From Sphingosinicella sp. BN140058 (GTDB lineage Bacteria > Pseudomonadota > Alphaproteobacteria > Sphingomonadales > Sphingomonadaceae): 64,000 bases of DNA. Each line of letters starts with the position of its first letter. The first letter of the stretch is position 1. Below the pieces are notes generated by a model. That model ran no database searches, was not told the origin of the DNA, and saw only the letters and a list, made by a program, of their open reading frames with translations. Of the stretch, positions 53,052-62,164 are shown piece after piece. A program made the translations under genes and the position numbers. The DNA lies in the NCBI RefSeq assembly GCF_004135585.1, contig NZ_CP035501.1, positions 3,543,501-3,607,500 of the forward strand, in the 5' to 3' direction.

Positions 53052-53792
53052 TCAGATGTCGTGCAACTCGGCGACGACGTCGTATGAATCGCCGCGATAA
53101 TGGCAGTGGGTCAGTTCCGCGGCCCGGCCGTCGGCGAGGAAGCCGACCCGCTCGATGAACAGCCCCGGCGCGCCGGCCGGCACGTCGAGCGCTTCGGCCT
53201 GCTCCTTGCCGAACGAGACCGCGCGCAAGCGCTGCAGCGCGCGTACCGGCCGATGCCCGGTACGCTGGAGCGCCTCGTAGAGCGAGTCGCCGACGGCATC
53301 GACCGAGGGCAGGCAATAAGCCGGGATCGTCGCTTTCTCGCTCGCCATCGGCTCTCCGTCGGCGAGGCGAATGCGGTGAAAGCGATAGACCGTCGATCCC
53401 GGCGACAGACCGAGCGTCAGCGCTTCCTCGGGCGTGACGCTGCCGACGCCGCGCGACACCCAGAGGCTGTGCGGCCGCCGCCCGCGCGAGATCATGTCCT
53501 CCGAAAAGGAGGAGAGCTTGGAAAAGATCTTCTCGACCCGCTGGCCGACCACGAACGTACCGGCACCGCGGCGGCGGGTGAGCAGGCCTTCGTCGACCAG
53601 GCCGTCGACCGCCTTGCGCACCGTGATCCGCGACACGTCGAACTCCTCGGATAGGTCCCGCTCAGTGGGGATCGCCATGTCCTTGGCGATCCGCGATTCC
53701 TGGATGGCGCTGCGGAGCAGTTGCTGGAGCTGCAGATAGAGCGGCTGGGGGTCATCCCGGCGAAGCGCCCCGCTAGCCTCACTCAGCCGCAC
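53052..53792 (-). CDS. GntR family (HutC/UTRA) regulator, NagQ-like
   Basis: A 246-residue regulator. The winged helix shows PLYLQLQQLLRSAIQESRIA and PTERDLSEEFDVSRITVRKA (recognition helix); the C-terminal UTRA sensor has SKLSSFSEDMISRGRRPHSL (in part) and YRFHRIRLADGEPMASEK. UTRA domains bind small ligands such as GlcN6P. The start is GTG at 53792, overlapping the GH18 stop by 14 bases. With GH18 upstream and NagX downstream, it most likely controls the GlcNAc genes; its site is not identified. Confidence 0.85.
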   Translation of the reverse strand: MRLSEASGALRRDDPQPLYLQLQQLLRSAIQESRIAKDMAIPTERDLSEEFDVSRITVRKAVDGLVDEGLLTRRRGAGTFVVGQRVEKIFSKLSSFSEDMISRGRRPHSLWVSRGVGSVTPEEALTLGLSPGSTVYRFHRIRLADGEPMASEKATIPAYCLPSVDAVGDSLYEALQRTGHRPVRALQRLRAVSFGKEQAEALDVPAGAPGLFIERVGFLADGRAAELTHCHYRGDSYDVVAELHDI

Positions 53793-54819
53793 GGCGCACG
53801 GCCTCGTTGACCGTCCGGATCAGCAAGCGATCGTCCGTATCCTGCGAGACTTCCCAGACCATCACCCCTCCCGCCTTTTCGCCGGCGAGCCGCCCCTTTT
53901 CGGCAAGCGTCGGCGGCCCGTTATAGGTGATGTAGCTGCATTCCGAACAGCGGCTGCCGATGACGTCGGTCAGCAGGGCCGCGCCGCCATATTCGGCATG
54001 AATGTCGCGAAAATTATAATTGGGCCGGTAGCGGCCATAGCCGTAGCCGTAGAAAGGCAGGCCGAGCGCCAGCTTGCGCTTGGGTACCCCCCGATCGAGC
54101 CAGAGCTGGACGTCCTTGCGGGCCTGCTCGACCGTCGAATGCTCGTCTCCGGCTTTGCCCCAGCTGTTGCCGATGGCGTCATAGGACATCACTCCGACGA
54201 TATCGAAGAACGGCACCGATGCCGTCGGGATCATCCCGCCCTCGTAGGAGGCGGTCGCGCACGCCAGCAACTTGCCTCTGGCTTTCAGCGCCTGGCTGAG
54301 CGCAGCGATGAACGGGGTGAAATTCCCCTCCTTGTCGATCTTGGTCAGCAAGGCGCCCTCGATGTCGACATCGATACCATCGAGACCAAGGCGATCGACC
54401 GCAGCGATCAGGCCGGCGACGATCCGATCGCGGCTGCCGGGCTGAAGCAGGACGCTCCAGTCGCCGGAACAGGCGGGGATGCCGCCGCCGCCGAGCGAGA
54501 TCAGCAGCTTGCTGCCGGCGGCATGGGCCTTGGCAGCGACGCTGCGGACACTGTCCGCGCCCAGCATTCCGCCAGTGCCGTTCTGGGCGCAGGTGAAGCG
54601 CGAACCGTCGAAGATCCTGCCGTCCTTGTCGGGATTGACGAAGGCGAGGTCGAGATGGGTGTAATCGGCGAAGTCGACCTTCGCGATCGAGCGCTCGAGG
54701 CCCTTGAACACGGGGATATAGCCCACCGCCAGCGGGCGGCTCGCCGGTTCGGCCGCGCCGGCGGTCGCCGCAGGCAGGATGGCGAGCAGAAGTGCGCGCG
54801 CGAGCCAGGTTCCGCCCAT
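53779..54819 (-). CDS. GH18 chitinase-type glycoside hydrolase
   Basis: A 346-residue secreted TIM-barrel enzyme. Signal peptide TWLARALLLAILPAATAGA. LLISLGGGG and the catalytic motif LDGIDVDIEG (Glu154 as acid, with Asp147, Asp150 and Asp152) are present, plus MSYDAIG for the Tyr ligand. It hydrolyses beta-1,4-GlcNAc bonds in chitin or chito-oligosaccharides, or acts as an endo-GlcNAcase. ATG 54819 is preferred to 54858 because the signal peptide begins there and GGGGGAG is upstream. First gene of the operon with GntR, NagX and cupin_8. No chitin-binding module, so soluble substrates are likely. Confidence 0.88.
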   Translation of the reverse strand: MGGTWLARALLLAILPAATAGAAEPASRPLAVGYIPVFKGLERSIAKVDFADYTHLDLAFVNPDKDGRIFDGSRFTCAQNGTGGMLGADSVRSVAAKAHAAGSKLLISLGGGGIPACSGDWSVLLQPGSRDRIVAGLIAAVDRLGLDGIDVDIEGALLTKIDKEGNFTPFIAALSQALKARGKLLACATASYEGGMIPTASVPFFDIVGVMSYDAIGNSWGKAGDEHSTVEQARKDVQLWLDRGVPKRKLALGLPFYGYGYGRYRPNYNFRDIHAEYGGAALLTDVIGSRCSECSYITYNGPPTLAEKGRLAGEKAGGVMVWEVSQDTDDRLLIRTVNEAVRRAAE

Positions 54820-55031
54820 GTCTTTTCGTCTCCCCCGACAATACCTTTTTGTATCCACTCGACGCTAGCACGCACCTGCCGCCGTCGCCAAGCCTTGTTG
54901 AGCCGCTGTCACCAAGAGCTGGGTAATGGCAGTTTTCAATGGGTTGTGCTCCTTCTCGACCGCTGCGTTGACGGCTGCTGGATGACATGACAAATCTATC
55001 CCACCGCAACGACAACTCGGGAGAGAGACGC

Positions 55032-57587
55032 GTGAAGCTTAAGACGGCCCTGCTCGCATTCGCCGCGATGACCGCGCCTGGACACGCGTACGCGGCCATC
55101 TCCCAGAACGAGCTGGACCAGATTGCGCGCGACATGGATCTGCGATTCACGGTGGTCGACAACAAGCCCGAGAAGTGCCCGGATGGCGAAGAGGGATGCT
55201 TCCTGTCGGAGATCGAATTCCGACTTCCCGATCGCTTGCCGCGGCGCCTCGCCGCGGGCGACCTGCCGATCTACTTCAGCCTGGTGGCCCCGCTCAGAAG
55301 GGCCGACAGCGACATGTTCGACGTGTCTCTGATCAATGGCGATCTCCACGTCCTCAAGGCCAAGCGCGACCTGCGGCTGGAAGGCGGCCGAACCTACCGC
55401 GTGAAACTGTGGACCAGCGGTCATTTCTATTCCGCTTACTACCCGATGCCCAATTTCTACCTCGCGCCGGATGGCCTCAGTGCGCGCGTGATCGAGGCGA
55501 CCCGGCCGGCCATCGATCCGGAGACCGGGCTCGAATATCTGCCGTTCGTCGCGCCGATGACCGACGAGGCCAAGCTTGCGACCGCCTCGGACGACGATGC
55601 GACGCAGTGGCGCACGCCCGAACGCGCGTTCGCGCTCTATGCCCGCAACGGAAACCTCTCGCGGCCCGATTTCGCGATCCTGCCGACTCCCGCAAGCATC
55701 AAGCGGCTGCCCGGCGCACCGATCGATCTGCGCGGTGGAGTCCGGCTCCGTCTGGCCGGTGCCGGCCAGGACGATCTTCAGGCGGCACTCAACCGTCTGG
55801 TGGCGTCCGGCGTCGGCGGGCTCGATCGCGGACCCGAGCTCAGGATCGAAGTCGCGCCAGTGGCCGGGCTCGCCCCCGAAGGCTACCGCATCACGGCCAA
55901 CGCAGCCGGGATCCGGGTGCGGGCCGCAGATGCCGCCGGCGCGTCCAACGCGCTGCGCTCGCTTGCTCAGCAGGCCGCTTACGAAGGCGGGCAATTGCGT
56001 CCGCTTGAGATCGCCGATGCGCCGCGGCTGCCCTTTCGCGGCCTGCATGTGGACGTCGCCCGCAACTTCCACAGCAAGGCCGAGATCCTGCTGCTTCTCG
56101 AGCAGATGGCCAATTACAAGATGAACCGCCTTCACCTTCATCTTGGTGACGACGAAGGCTGGCGGCTCGAGATCAAGGCGCTGCCGGAGCTCGCGCAGGT
56201 CGGCGGCTTCCGCTGCCACGATCCGTCGGAGACACGCTGCCTGCAGCCGCAGCTCGGCGCGGGGCCTTATGGCGATGGACCGGTCAACGGCTATTTCAGT
56301 CAGGCCGATTACCTGGAGATCCTCGGCGCCGCCAAGGCGAGGGGCATCGGCGTCATCCCCTCGTTCGACATGCCCGGCCACTCACGTGCGGCGATCCGAT
56401 CGATGGAAGCGCGCTACCGACGCTTGAGCGCGGCTGGCGATCGGGCGGGTGCCGAGCAATACCGGCTGGTCGAGCCCGGCGACACCACCCGGTACCGCAG
56501 CATCCAGCATTATGACGACAACACGCTGAACGTCTGTATCGATTCCACCTACCGCTTCATCGACACGGTGGTCGGCGAGCTCGCGACCCTGCACAAGGCC
56601 GCGGGCGTGCCCCTTCAAACCTATCATATCGGTGCCGACGAAACCGCCGGCGCGTGGAGCGAGTCGCCCGCCTGCAAGAGGGTGATGGCGTCCACAGGGC
56701 TTCAGCCGAAGCAGCTGGGCGCGATGTTCATCGAAAAGGTGGCGGCGAGCCTCGGCTCCAAGGGCATCGAGGTCGCGGGGTGGAGCGACGGCATGGGCCA
56801 CACCGATCCCAAGAAGATGCCGAAGGCGGTTCAATCCAACATCTGGGGCAATCTGTTCGGCGGCGGCGTCGCCGAGGCGCATGACCATTCCAACCGAGGC
56901 TGGCGGACCGTGATTTCGGTGCCCACCGTGACCTATCTCGATTCGCCCTATGCGCCCGATCCGATGGAGCGCGGCTATGACTGGCCCTCGCGCGACAGCG
57001 ATACCTTCAAGGTCTTCGCCTTCATGCCCGAAAACCTCGCCGCCAATGCCTCGGTGATGAAGGACCTGACTTCGCGTGGGGTGCGCATCGAAGACAAGAC
57101 CCCGCTTCGCGCCGGCCGCGGCATCGATGGCCTGCAGGGGCAGATCTGGAGCGAGACCGTTCGCAGCGACGATCAGGTTGAATATATGCTGTTCCCGCGC
57201 GTGCTCGCGCTCGCCGAGCGCGGCTGGCACAAGGGCGATTGGGAGCCGGCATATCGGCCGGGCACCGCTTATGCCTTCGGTGACGGCAAGGTGAACGAGG
57301 CTGCCTTGCTGCAGGATTGGCGCAGCTTTGCAGCGCGCATGGGAGTCCACCAGACGTTCCTCGAAGCCGCCGGCATCGATTACCGGTTGGCACCTCCGGG
57401 CGGCCGCATCGAGGGCGGCATGCTGCAGGCGAACAGCGAATTTCCGGGCACCGCAATCGAATATCGCGAAGGTGATGGCGCCTGGCAGCCTTATACCGGC
57501 CCGGTCGCGGTCACCGGCTCCGTCGATCTGCGCACCCGCACGGCAAGCGGGCGGCGGGCGAGCCGCACGGTGACGTTGGGCAGGTAA
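55032..57587 (+). CDS. GH20 beta-N-acetylhexosaminidase
   Basis: An 851-residue secreted enzyme. Start GTG 55032 (signal peptide KLKTALLAFAAMTAPGHAYA, cut after AYA) is favoured by GGGAGAGAG upstream; an ATG at 54987 is possible. An N-terminal CHB_HEX-like domain (IYFSLVAPLRRAD, FYLAPDGLSA) precedes an accessory domain, then the TIM barrel with FRGLHVDVARNF, HLHLGDDEGWRLEI and the catalytic Asp536-Glu537 in HIGADETAG. The C-terminus is a small sandwich. It removes terminal GlcNAc from chito-oligosaccharides in the periplasm. It is divergent from GH18, 212 bases apart, and followed by a strong terminator. Confidence 0.9.
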   Translation: MKLKTALLAFAAMTAPGHAYAAISQNELDQIARDMDLRFTVVDNKPEKCPDGEEGCFLSEIEFRLPDRLPRRLAAGDLPIYFSLVAPLRRADSDMFDVSLINGDLHVLKAKRDLRLEGGRTYRVKLWTSGHFYSAYYPMPNFYLAPDGLSARVIEATRPAIDPETGLEYLPFVAPMTDEAKLATASDDDATQWRTPERAFALYARNGNLSRPDFAILPTPASIKRLPGAPIDLRGGVRLRLAGAGQDDLQAALNRLVASGVGGLDRGPELRIEVAPVAGLAPEGYRITANAAGIRVRAADAAGASNALRSLAQQAAYEGGQLRPLEIADAPRLPFRGLHVDVARNFHSKAEILLLLEQMANYKMNRLHLHLGDDEGWRLEIKALPELAQVGGFRCHDPSETRCLQPQLGAGPYGDGPVNGYFSQADYLEILGAAKARGIGVIPSFDMPGHSRAAIRSMEARYRRLSAAGDRAGAEQYRLVEPGDTTRYRSIQHYDDNTLNVCIDSTYRFIDTVVGELATLHKAAGVPLQTYHIGADETAGAWSESPACKRVMASTGLQPKQLGAMFIEKVAASLGSKGIEVAGWSDGMGHTDPKKMPKAVQSNIWGNLFGGGVAEAHDHSNRGWRTVISVPTVTYLDSPYAPDPMERGYDWPSRDSDTFKVFAFMPENLAANASVMKDLTSRGVRIEDKTPLRAGRGIDGLQGQIWSETVRSDDQVEYMLFPRVLALAERGWHKGDWEPAYRPGTAYAFGDGKVNEAALLQDWRSFAARMGVHQTFLEAAGIDYRLAPPGGRIEGGMLQANSEFPGTAIEYREGDGAWQPYTGPVAVTGSVDLRTRTASGRRASRTVTLGR

Positions 57588-57618
57588 GCCAAGATAGCTC
57601 CGGAAGGCCGCCTGCTTT

Positions 57619-57646
57619 CCCTCCCCCGGCAACGGGGGAGGGTTTT
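57619..57646 (+). terminator. Rho-independent terminator after GH20
   Basis: CCCTCCCCC (57619-57627) pairs perfectly with GGGGGAGGG (57634-57642) around GGCAAC, followed by TTTT. It is 31 bases after the GH20 stop and lies just beyond the end of the convergent nagE. Confidence 0.85.
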
Positions 57647-57652
57647 CGCGCA

Positions 57653-59419
57653 TCAGGCGTGTTCGCGTGCCAACGCCTTCGCCCAGCCGGCCGCGCTCGG
57701 CGCCAGCAGGACGTGAAGGGCACCGGCGGGAGACCGGGTTACAGCGCGGACGCCGAGCTTAGCGAGGGCGGCTTCGTCGAGCCGGCCGGGCTCGGCGAGA
57801 TCGATCAGCAGCCGGTTCGCGCGAACGACGAGGCGCTGAATGTTCGAGTCGCCGCCCAGCGCGGCAACTATGCTGGCGGATTCGTCGCGCGAGGCGGCAG
57901 CCGGGAGCGACTGGGCCGGCTCGGAACGGGGTTGGGGCGAGGCAATCGGCGCGGGTGCGGATACGCCGTCGCCGCTGCGCACGGCATCGCGGATCTCGCC
58001 GGCGACCTGGTCGGCGATCGGCCCGAGCACGACCTGGAGCGCGTTGCCGCCCGGGCGAACGATGCCCTTGGCGCCGAGCGCCCGCAGGCGAGGTTCGTCG
58101 ATCTTCGCGGGATCGGCCAGTTCGAGCCGAAGCCGTGTCATGCAGGCATCGATCCGAACGAAATTGGCCGCGCCGCCAAGTGCACCGACGAAATTGCCGG
58201 CGCGGCTGGTGTCGCCGCCCTCGTTTGCGGTCTCCACCATCTCCTCCGTCTCGCGGCCGGGAGTCTTGAGGTCGAAGCGAACGATGCAGAAGCGGAAGAT
58301 CGCATAGTAGATCGCGGAATAGGCAAGGCCGACCGGAATCAGCATCAGCGGCCGCGTCGACAGGCCGTAGCCGAGCACATAATCGAACAGGCCGGCCGAG
58401 AAGCCGAAGCCGAGCTTCACGCCCAGGGCGTTCATCAGCACGGCCGAAAGGCCGGTCAGCACCGCGTGCACGGCGTAGAGTGCCGGTGCAAGGAACATGA
58501 AGCTGAACTCGATCGGCTCGGTGATGCCGGTCAGGAAGGCGGTGAGCGCGAGCGAGAACAGCATGCCGCCGACCGCCTTACGGCGCTCCGGCCGCGCCGA
58601 GTGGTACATCGCCAGACAGGCGGCTGGGAGGCCGAACATCATCACCGGGAAATAGCCGGCCATGAACGCGCCGGCGGTCGGATCGCCGGCATAGAAGCGC
58701 TTCAGATCGCCGGTCACGCCGTTGTAATCGCCGATGATGAACCAGGCGAGATTGTTCAGAATGTGGTGCAACCCGGTGACGATCAGCAGCCGGTTGAGCG
58801 TGCCGTAGACGAACAGGCCGACGCTGCCCGCTTCGACCACCCAGCGGCTGAGCCCGTCGATGCCGCCGGCCAGCCAGGGGAAGCCGAGCCCGAACAGCAA
58901 GGCCCCGAACAGGCCTGCAAAGCCGGCGACGATCGGGACGAAGCGGCGCCCCGCGAAGAAGGCCAAATATTCGGGCAGGCTGATCGTCGCGAATCGATTG
59001 TAGAGCATGCCTCCGGCGATGCCGGAGAGAATGCCGGCCGGGATGCTGAGCTTCGCGAGCTGCGCGTTCTTGTAGGCGGCTGCAGCCATATCCTTGGCGG
59101 CCTGATCGGCAAAGGCGGCAACCGTCTCGGGCGGCACCTGAAGCAGGGCCTTGGCGCCTTCGGTGGTGACGAGGAAGGCGACGGCACCGGCAAGGCCGGC
59201 GGCGCCGTGATTTTCGCGGGCGAGGCCAACTGCGACTCCGATCGCGAAGAGCAGGCCGAGATGGGCGAAGATTGCCTCGCCGGCGCCGGCGACGAAGGCG
59301 ATGTTGAGCAGATCGGGCTGGCCGAGGCGGAGCAGCATGCCCGCGGCCGGAAGCACTGCGATCGGCAGCATCAATGCGCGGCCGAGCGGCTGAAGGCGGT
59401 CGAGCCGGAAAGCGATCAT
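57653..59419 (-). CDS. nagE: PTS GlcNAc-specific EIICB-type transporter with a second, degenerate IIB
   Basis: A 588-residue permease. The IIC domain (1-380) has ten helices, GLHHILNNLAWF and GITEPIEFSFMFLAP, the sugar-binding marks of the glucose/GlcNAc family. A first IIB domain holds the phosphorylated Cys426 in RIDACMTRLRL. A second IIB-like domain (about 515-588) aligns as NIQRLVVRANRLLIDL, where the cysteine is arginine, so it cannot be phosphorylated. It phosphorylates GlcNAc while importing it. ATG 59419 overlaps the nagF stop (ATGA). GlcNAc specificity is inferred from the surrounding GH18, GH20 and NagX genes. Confidence 0.88.
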   Translation of the reverse strand: MIAFRLDRLQPLGRALMLPIAVLPAAGMLLRLGQPDLLNIAFVAGAGEAIFAHLGLLFAIGVAVGLARENHGAAGLAGAVAFLVTTEGAKALLQVPPETVAAFADQAAKDMAAAAYKNAQLAKLSIPAGILSGIAGGMLYNRFATISLPEYLAFFAGRRFVPIVAGFAGLFGALLFGLGFPWLAGGIDGLSRWVVEAGSVGLFVYGTLNRLLIVTGLHHILNNLAWFIIGDYNGVTGDLKRFYAGDPTAGAFMAGYFPVMMFGLPAACLAMYHSARPERRKAVGGMLFSLALTAFLTGITEPIEFSFMFLAPALYAVHAVLTGLSAVLMNALGVKLGFGFSAGLFDYVLGYGLSTRPLMLIPVGLAYSAIYYAIFRFCIVRFDLKTPGRETEEMVETANEGGDTSRAGNFVGALGGAANFVRIDACMTRLRLELADPAKIDEPRLRALGAKGIVRPGGNALQVVLGPIADQVAGEIRDAVRSGDGVSAPAPIASPQPRSEPAQSLPAAASRDESASIVAALGGDSNIQRLVVRANRLLIDLAEPGRLDEAALAKLGVRAVTRSPAGALHVLLAPSAAGWAKALAREHA

Positions 59420-61959
59420 GCCGAAGCTCCTGCAAGGCGAATGGTGGCGACCGGTTCGTCGGCGATGCGCCTGACGTCGGCGGTGGAGGTCTGGGCGAGG
59501 GCGCGCTCGGCGAGGGCGGTACATTCCGCCACGGTAATGCCGCGCAGGCGGGCCTTGATCGTCGGCACGTAGGCTGCGGTGACCGACAATTCGGTGAGGC
59601 CGAGCCCGACGAGCAGGCAGGCGCCAAGCGGATCGGAGGCGAGGCCGCCGCAGGCGCCGATCACGCGGCCGCGGCGTCGCGCCGCCTCTGCCGCGACCCC
59701 GATCAGGCGCAGCACCGCCGGGTGAAAGGCATCGACCTGGGCCGCGACCAGAGCGTTGGTGCGGTCCATCGCCAGCGTATACTGGGTAAGATCGTTGGTG
59801 CCGACCGAGAAGAAATCCGCTTCCGCGGCAAGCTGATCCACCAGCATCGCCGCCGCCGGGGTCTCTATCATGACGCCGAGCTCGAACGGCGCCGTCTCGC
59901 CGATCTCCGCGGCGACGGCGTGAGCCCGCTCCCGCACTTCGCGGAGCTCGTCGAGACCGCTCACCATCGGCACCATGATCCGGCAGCGGCCGGCGGGACG
60001 AACCCGCAAGATCGCGCGCAGCTGATCGTCGAGCAGGTCCGGGCGCCACAGGCTGGTACGCACGCCGCGCAGGCCCAGGGCCGGATTGTCCTCGTGCGGG
60101 ATCGGCAGGAACGGGATCGGCTTGTCGCCGCCGACATCGAGCGTGCGAACGATCAGCGGCCGATCGCCGAGCGCATCGGCGATCGCCTGATAGACGGTGC
60201 GCTGCTCGTTCTCGCTTGGCGCAGCCTCGCGCTCGAGAAACAGGAATTCGGTACGCAGCAGGCCGCAGCCCTCGGCACCGACGGCGACCGCAGCAGCGGC
60301 TTCTTCGACCGAAGCGAGGTTCGCGAACAGTTCGATGCGGACACCGTCCGCGGTGCGGCAGTCCTGCTTGGCGGCGTCTTCGTCGCGGCGCCGTGTCTCG
60401 GCTGCGGCGGCGATGCGCGTTTCGGCAGCGGCGAGATCATCCGGCGTCGGATCGGCATCGATCCGTCCGGCCGCGGCGTCGAGGATGATCCGGGTGCCGT
60501 CGGGGATCCGGGCGAGACCATGACCGGCCGCTACCATGGTCGGCAGACCCGCCGCCGCGGCGAGCACCGCCACATGCGAGGTCGGTCCACCATCGGCCGT
60601 GCACAGACCGGCAATGCGGCCGGTCAGCGCGACGACGTCGGACGGAAGGATGCCTTCAGCCAGCACGATCGCATCAGCCGGAAAATCGGGCAGCGAAGCA
60701 CGCTGCTCGCCGCCGATGACAGCGAGCACCTGCCTTTCGAGATCGAGCAGATCCTGAACTCGCTCCTGGAGAAGAGGATTGCCGGTCGCCTGCAGATCGG
60801 CGGCGACGCCCGCGAGTGCGCTACGCCAGGCAAAGCCGGCGCTTTCTCCCCGGGCGAGCCCCGCATGCGCGGCTTCGAGGATATCGTCGTCCTCGATCAG
60901 CTCGAGATGGGCGGTGGCGATTGCTGCTGCGGTCGCCTCGCGGCCGGCGCTCGCGGCGGCAAGATTCGCGCGCACCTCGGACAGGGCGGTATCGAGCGTA
61001 CGGCGTTCCTCCGCCGCCCCCTTCCCCTCGCGCGCAACCTCCTGAACCGTCTTGCGAAGCTGCACGGCGGTTCCGATCACCAGACCTGGCACCGCGCAGA
61101 CGCCGGAGATCCGGCCAGGCTCGGCGCCGGCAGAGGTGGCAGGGGCAGATGCCGGTTCCGAAGCCGCGCGCACCGGCGGCGAATGATCTTCGAGCGCGGG
61201 CAATTCGGTCTCGATCAGGGTCGCAAGCGCGCTCGCGGCGGCTTCGGCATCCGGGCCGGTTGCATGGATTTCGATCCGATCTCCCGCGCGGATGTCCAGG
61301 GCCATGACGGAGACAGGACTGCGCGCGCGCGCCTCGCCGTCTTTCGCGCGAAGCGTCACGTCGGCGTTGAAGGCCTTGGCGCCGGCCGCGATCCGCGCCG
61401 CGGGGCGGGCGTGGATGCCGTTAGGCAGGCTGACCAGCACGTCGCGCACGGCGCTCGAGCCCGCCTTCTCGGCGCCGTCACGGGCGCCCTCCTCGATCGC
61501 TTCGATCGTGCCGATGGGCGCGCCGGCCGCGACGAGACCTTGTGCCTCCACGGTGAAGCGGAACATCTCGCTGTTGGTGACGACGATCGGTGTCACCATG
61601 CTGCGGGCGTCCAACGCGATCGCGTCGATATCGAACGAGATCAACAGGTCGCCGGCGCGAACCTGTGCGTCCTTGCCGACGTGGGCGGTGAAGCCCTTGC
61701 CGCCGAGCCGTACCGTTTCCAGTCCGACGTGGATCAATACCTCGGCGCCGTTGGCGGCGCGCAGCGTCACGGCATGTCCCGTCTGGGCAATCAGCGTGAT
61801 CGTGCCGTCGCACGGGGCGACGATCTCTCCGGCCAGCGGATCGATGGCCATGCCGTCACCCATCATGCGTCCGGCAAAGACCTCGTCCGGAACCTCGTCC
61901 AGGCCGGATGCCCAACCCTTCGCCGGTGCGAGCAGAACGACATTCCTCACGGGCGCCAC
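59416..61959 (-). CDS. nagF: Multiphosphoryl transfer protein EIIA-HPr-EI
   Basis: An 847-residue fusion. Residues 1-150 are EIIA-Glc (His77 in VLIHVGLETV), 170-255 are HPr (His183 in NGIHARPAA), and 285-847 are enzyme I (His462 in GGPTSHVAVLA; FLFLERE and GTNDLTQYTLAMDRTN for the PEP site). It passes phosphate from PEP to the IIB Cys426 of its neighbour. GTG 61959 opens the frame; GTG 61950 with GGGGTGG upstream is an alternative start. Genes nagF-nagE overlap by four bases. Together they form a complete, self-contained GlcNAc PTS, as in Xanthomonas and Caulobacter. Confidence 0.9.
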   Translation of the reverse strand: MAPVRNVVLLAPAKGWASGLDEVPDEVFAGRMMGDGMAIDPLAGEIVAPCDGTITLIAQTGHAVTLRAANGAEVLIHVGLETVRLGGKGFTAHVGKDAQVRAGDLLISFDIDAIALDARSMVTPIVVTNSEMFRFTVEAQGLVAAGAPIGTIEAIEEGARDGAEKAGSSAVRDVLVSLPNGIHARPAARIAAGAKAFNADVTLRAKDGEARARSPVSVMALDIRAGDRIEIHATGPDAEAAASALATLIETELPALEDHSPPVRAASEPASAPATSAGAEPGRISGVCAVPGLVIGTAVQLRKTVQEVAREGKGAAEERRTLDTALSEVRANLAAASAGREATAAAIATAHLELIEDDDILEAAHAGLARGESAGFAWRSALAGVAADLQATGNPLLQERVQDLLDLERQVLAVIGGEQRASLPDFPADAIVLAEGILPSDVVALTGRIAGLCTADGGPTSHVAVLAAAAGLPTMVAAGHGLARIPDGTRIILDAAAGRIDADPTPDDLAAAETRIAAAAETRRRDEDAAKQDCRTADGVRIELFANLASVEEAAAAVAVGAEGCGLLRTEFLFLEREAAPSENEQRTVYQAIADALGDRPLIVRTLDVGGDKPIPFLPIPHEDNPALGLRGVRTSLWRPDLLDDQLRAILRVRPAGRCRIMVPMVSGLDELREVRERAHAVAAEIGETAPFELGVMIETPAAAMLVDQLAAEADFFSVGTNDLTQYTLAMDRTNALVAAQVDAFHPAVLRLIGVAAEAARRRGRVIGACGGLASDPLGACLLVGLGLTELSVTAAYVPTIKARLRGITVAECTALAERALAQTSTADVRRIADEPVATIRLAGASA

Positions 61960-62164
61960 CCCACGGCTGCCCGCATCAATCCAACACTGTTCGTCATGAC
62001 GTTACCAATCGAAGACAATTCCGAGACGCGCTCAGTCTTCAATCTTTCTCCGTCAGCGTCAATCCTCCGTGTGCCTGCCGTGAATTGGTCTGCACTTGGT
62101 CTTGTTCCACGGCGCGTTCCTGACAGAGCCAGTGCACGTGTAAGGGCAGGCCCGGTGAATAATT

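Noticed and set aside
54841..54854. ATACCTTTTTGTAT as a GntR site before GH18
   Set aside because: Only a 4-base inverted repeat, and no second copy near GH20 or the PTS genes.
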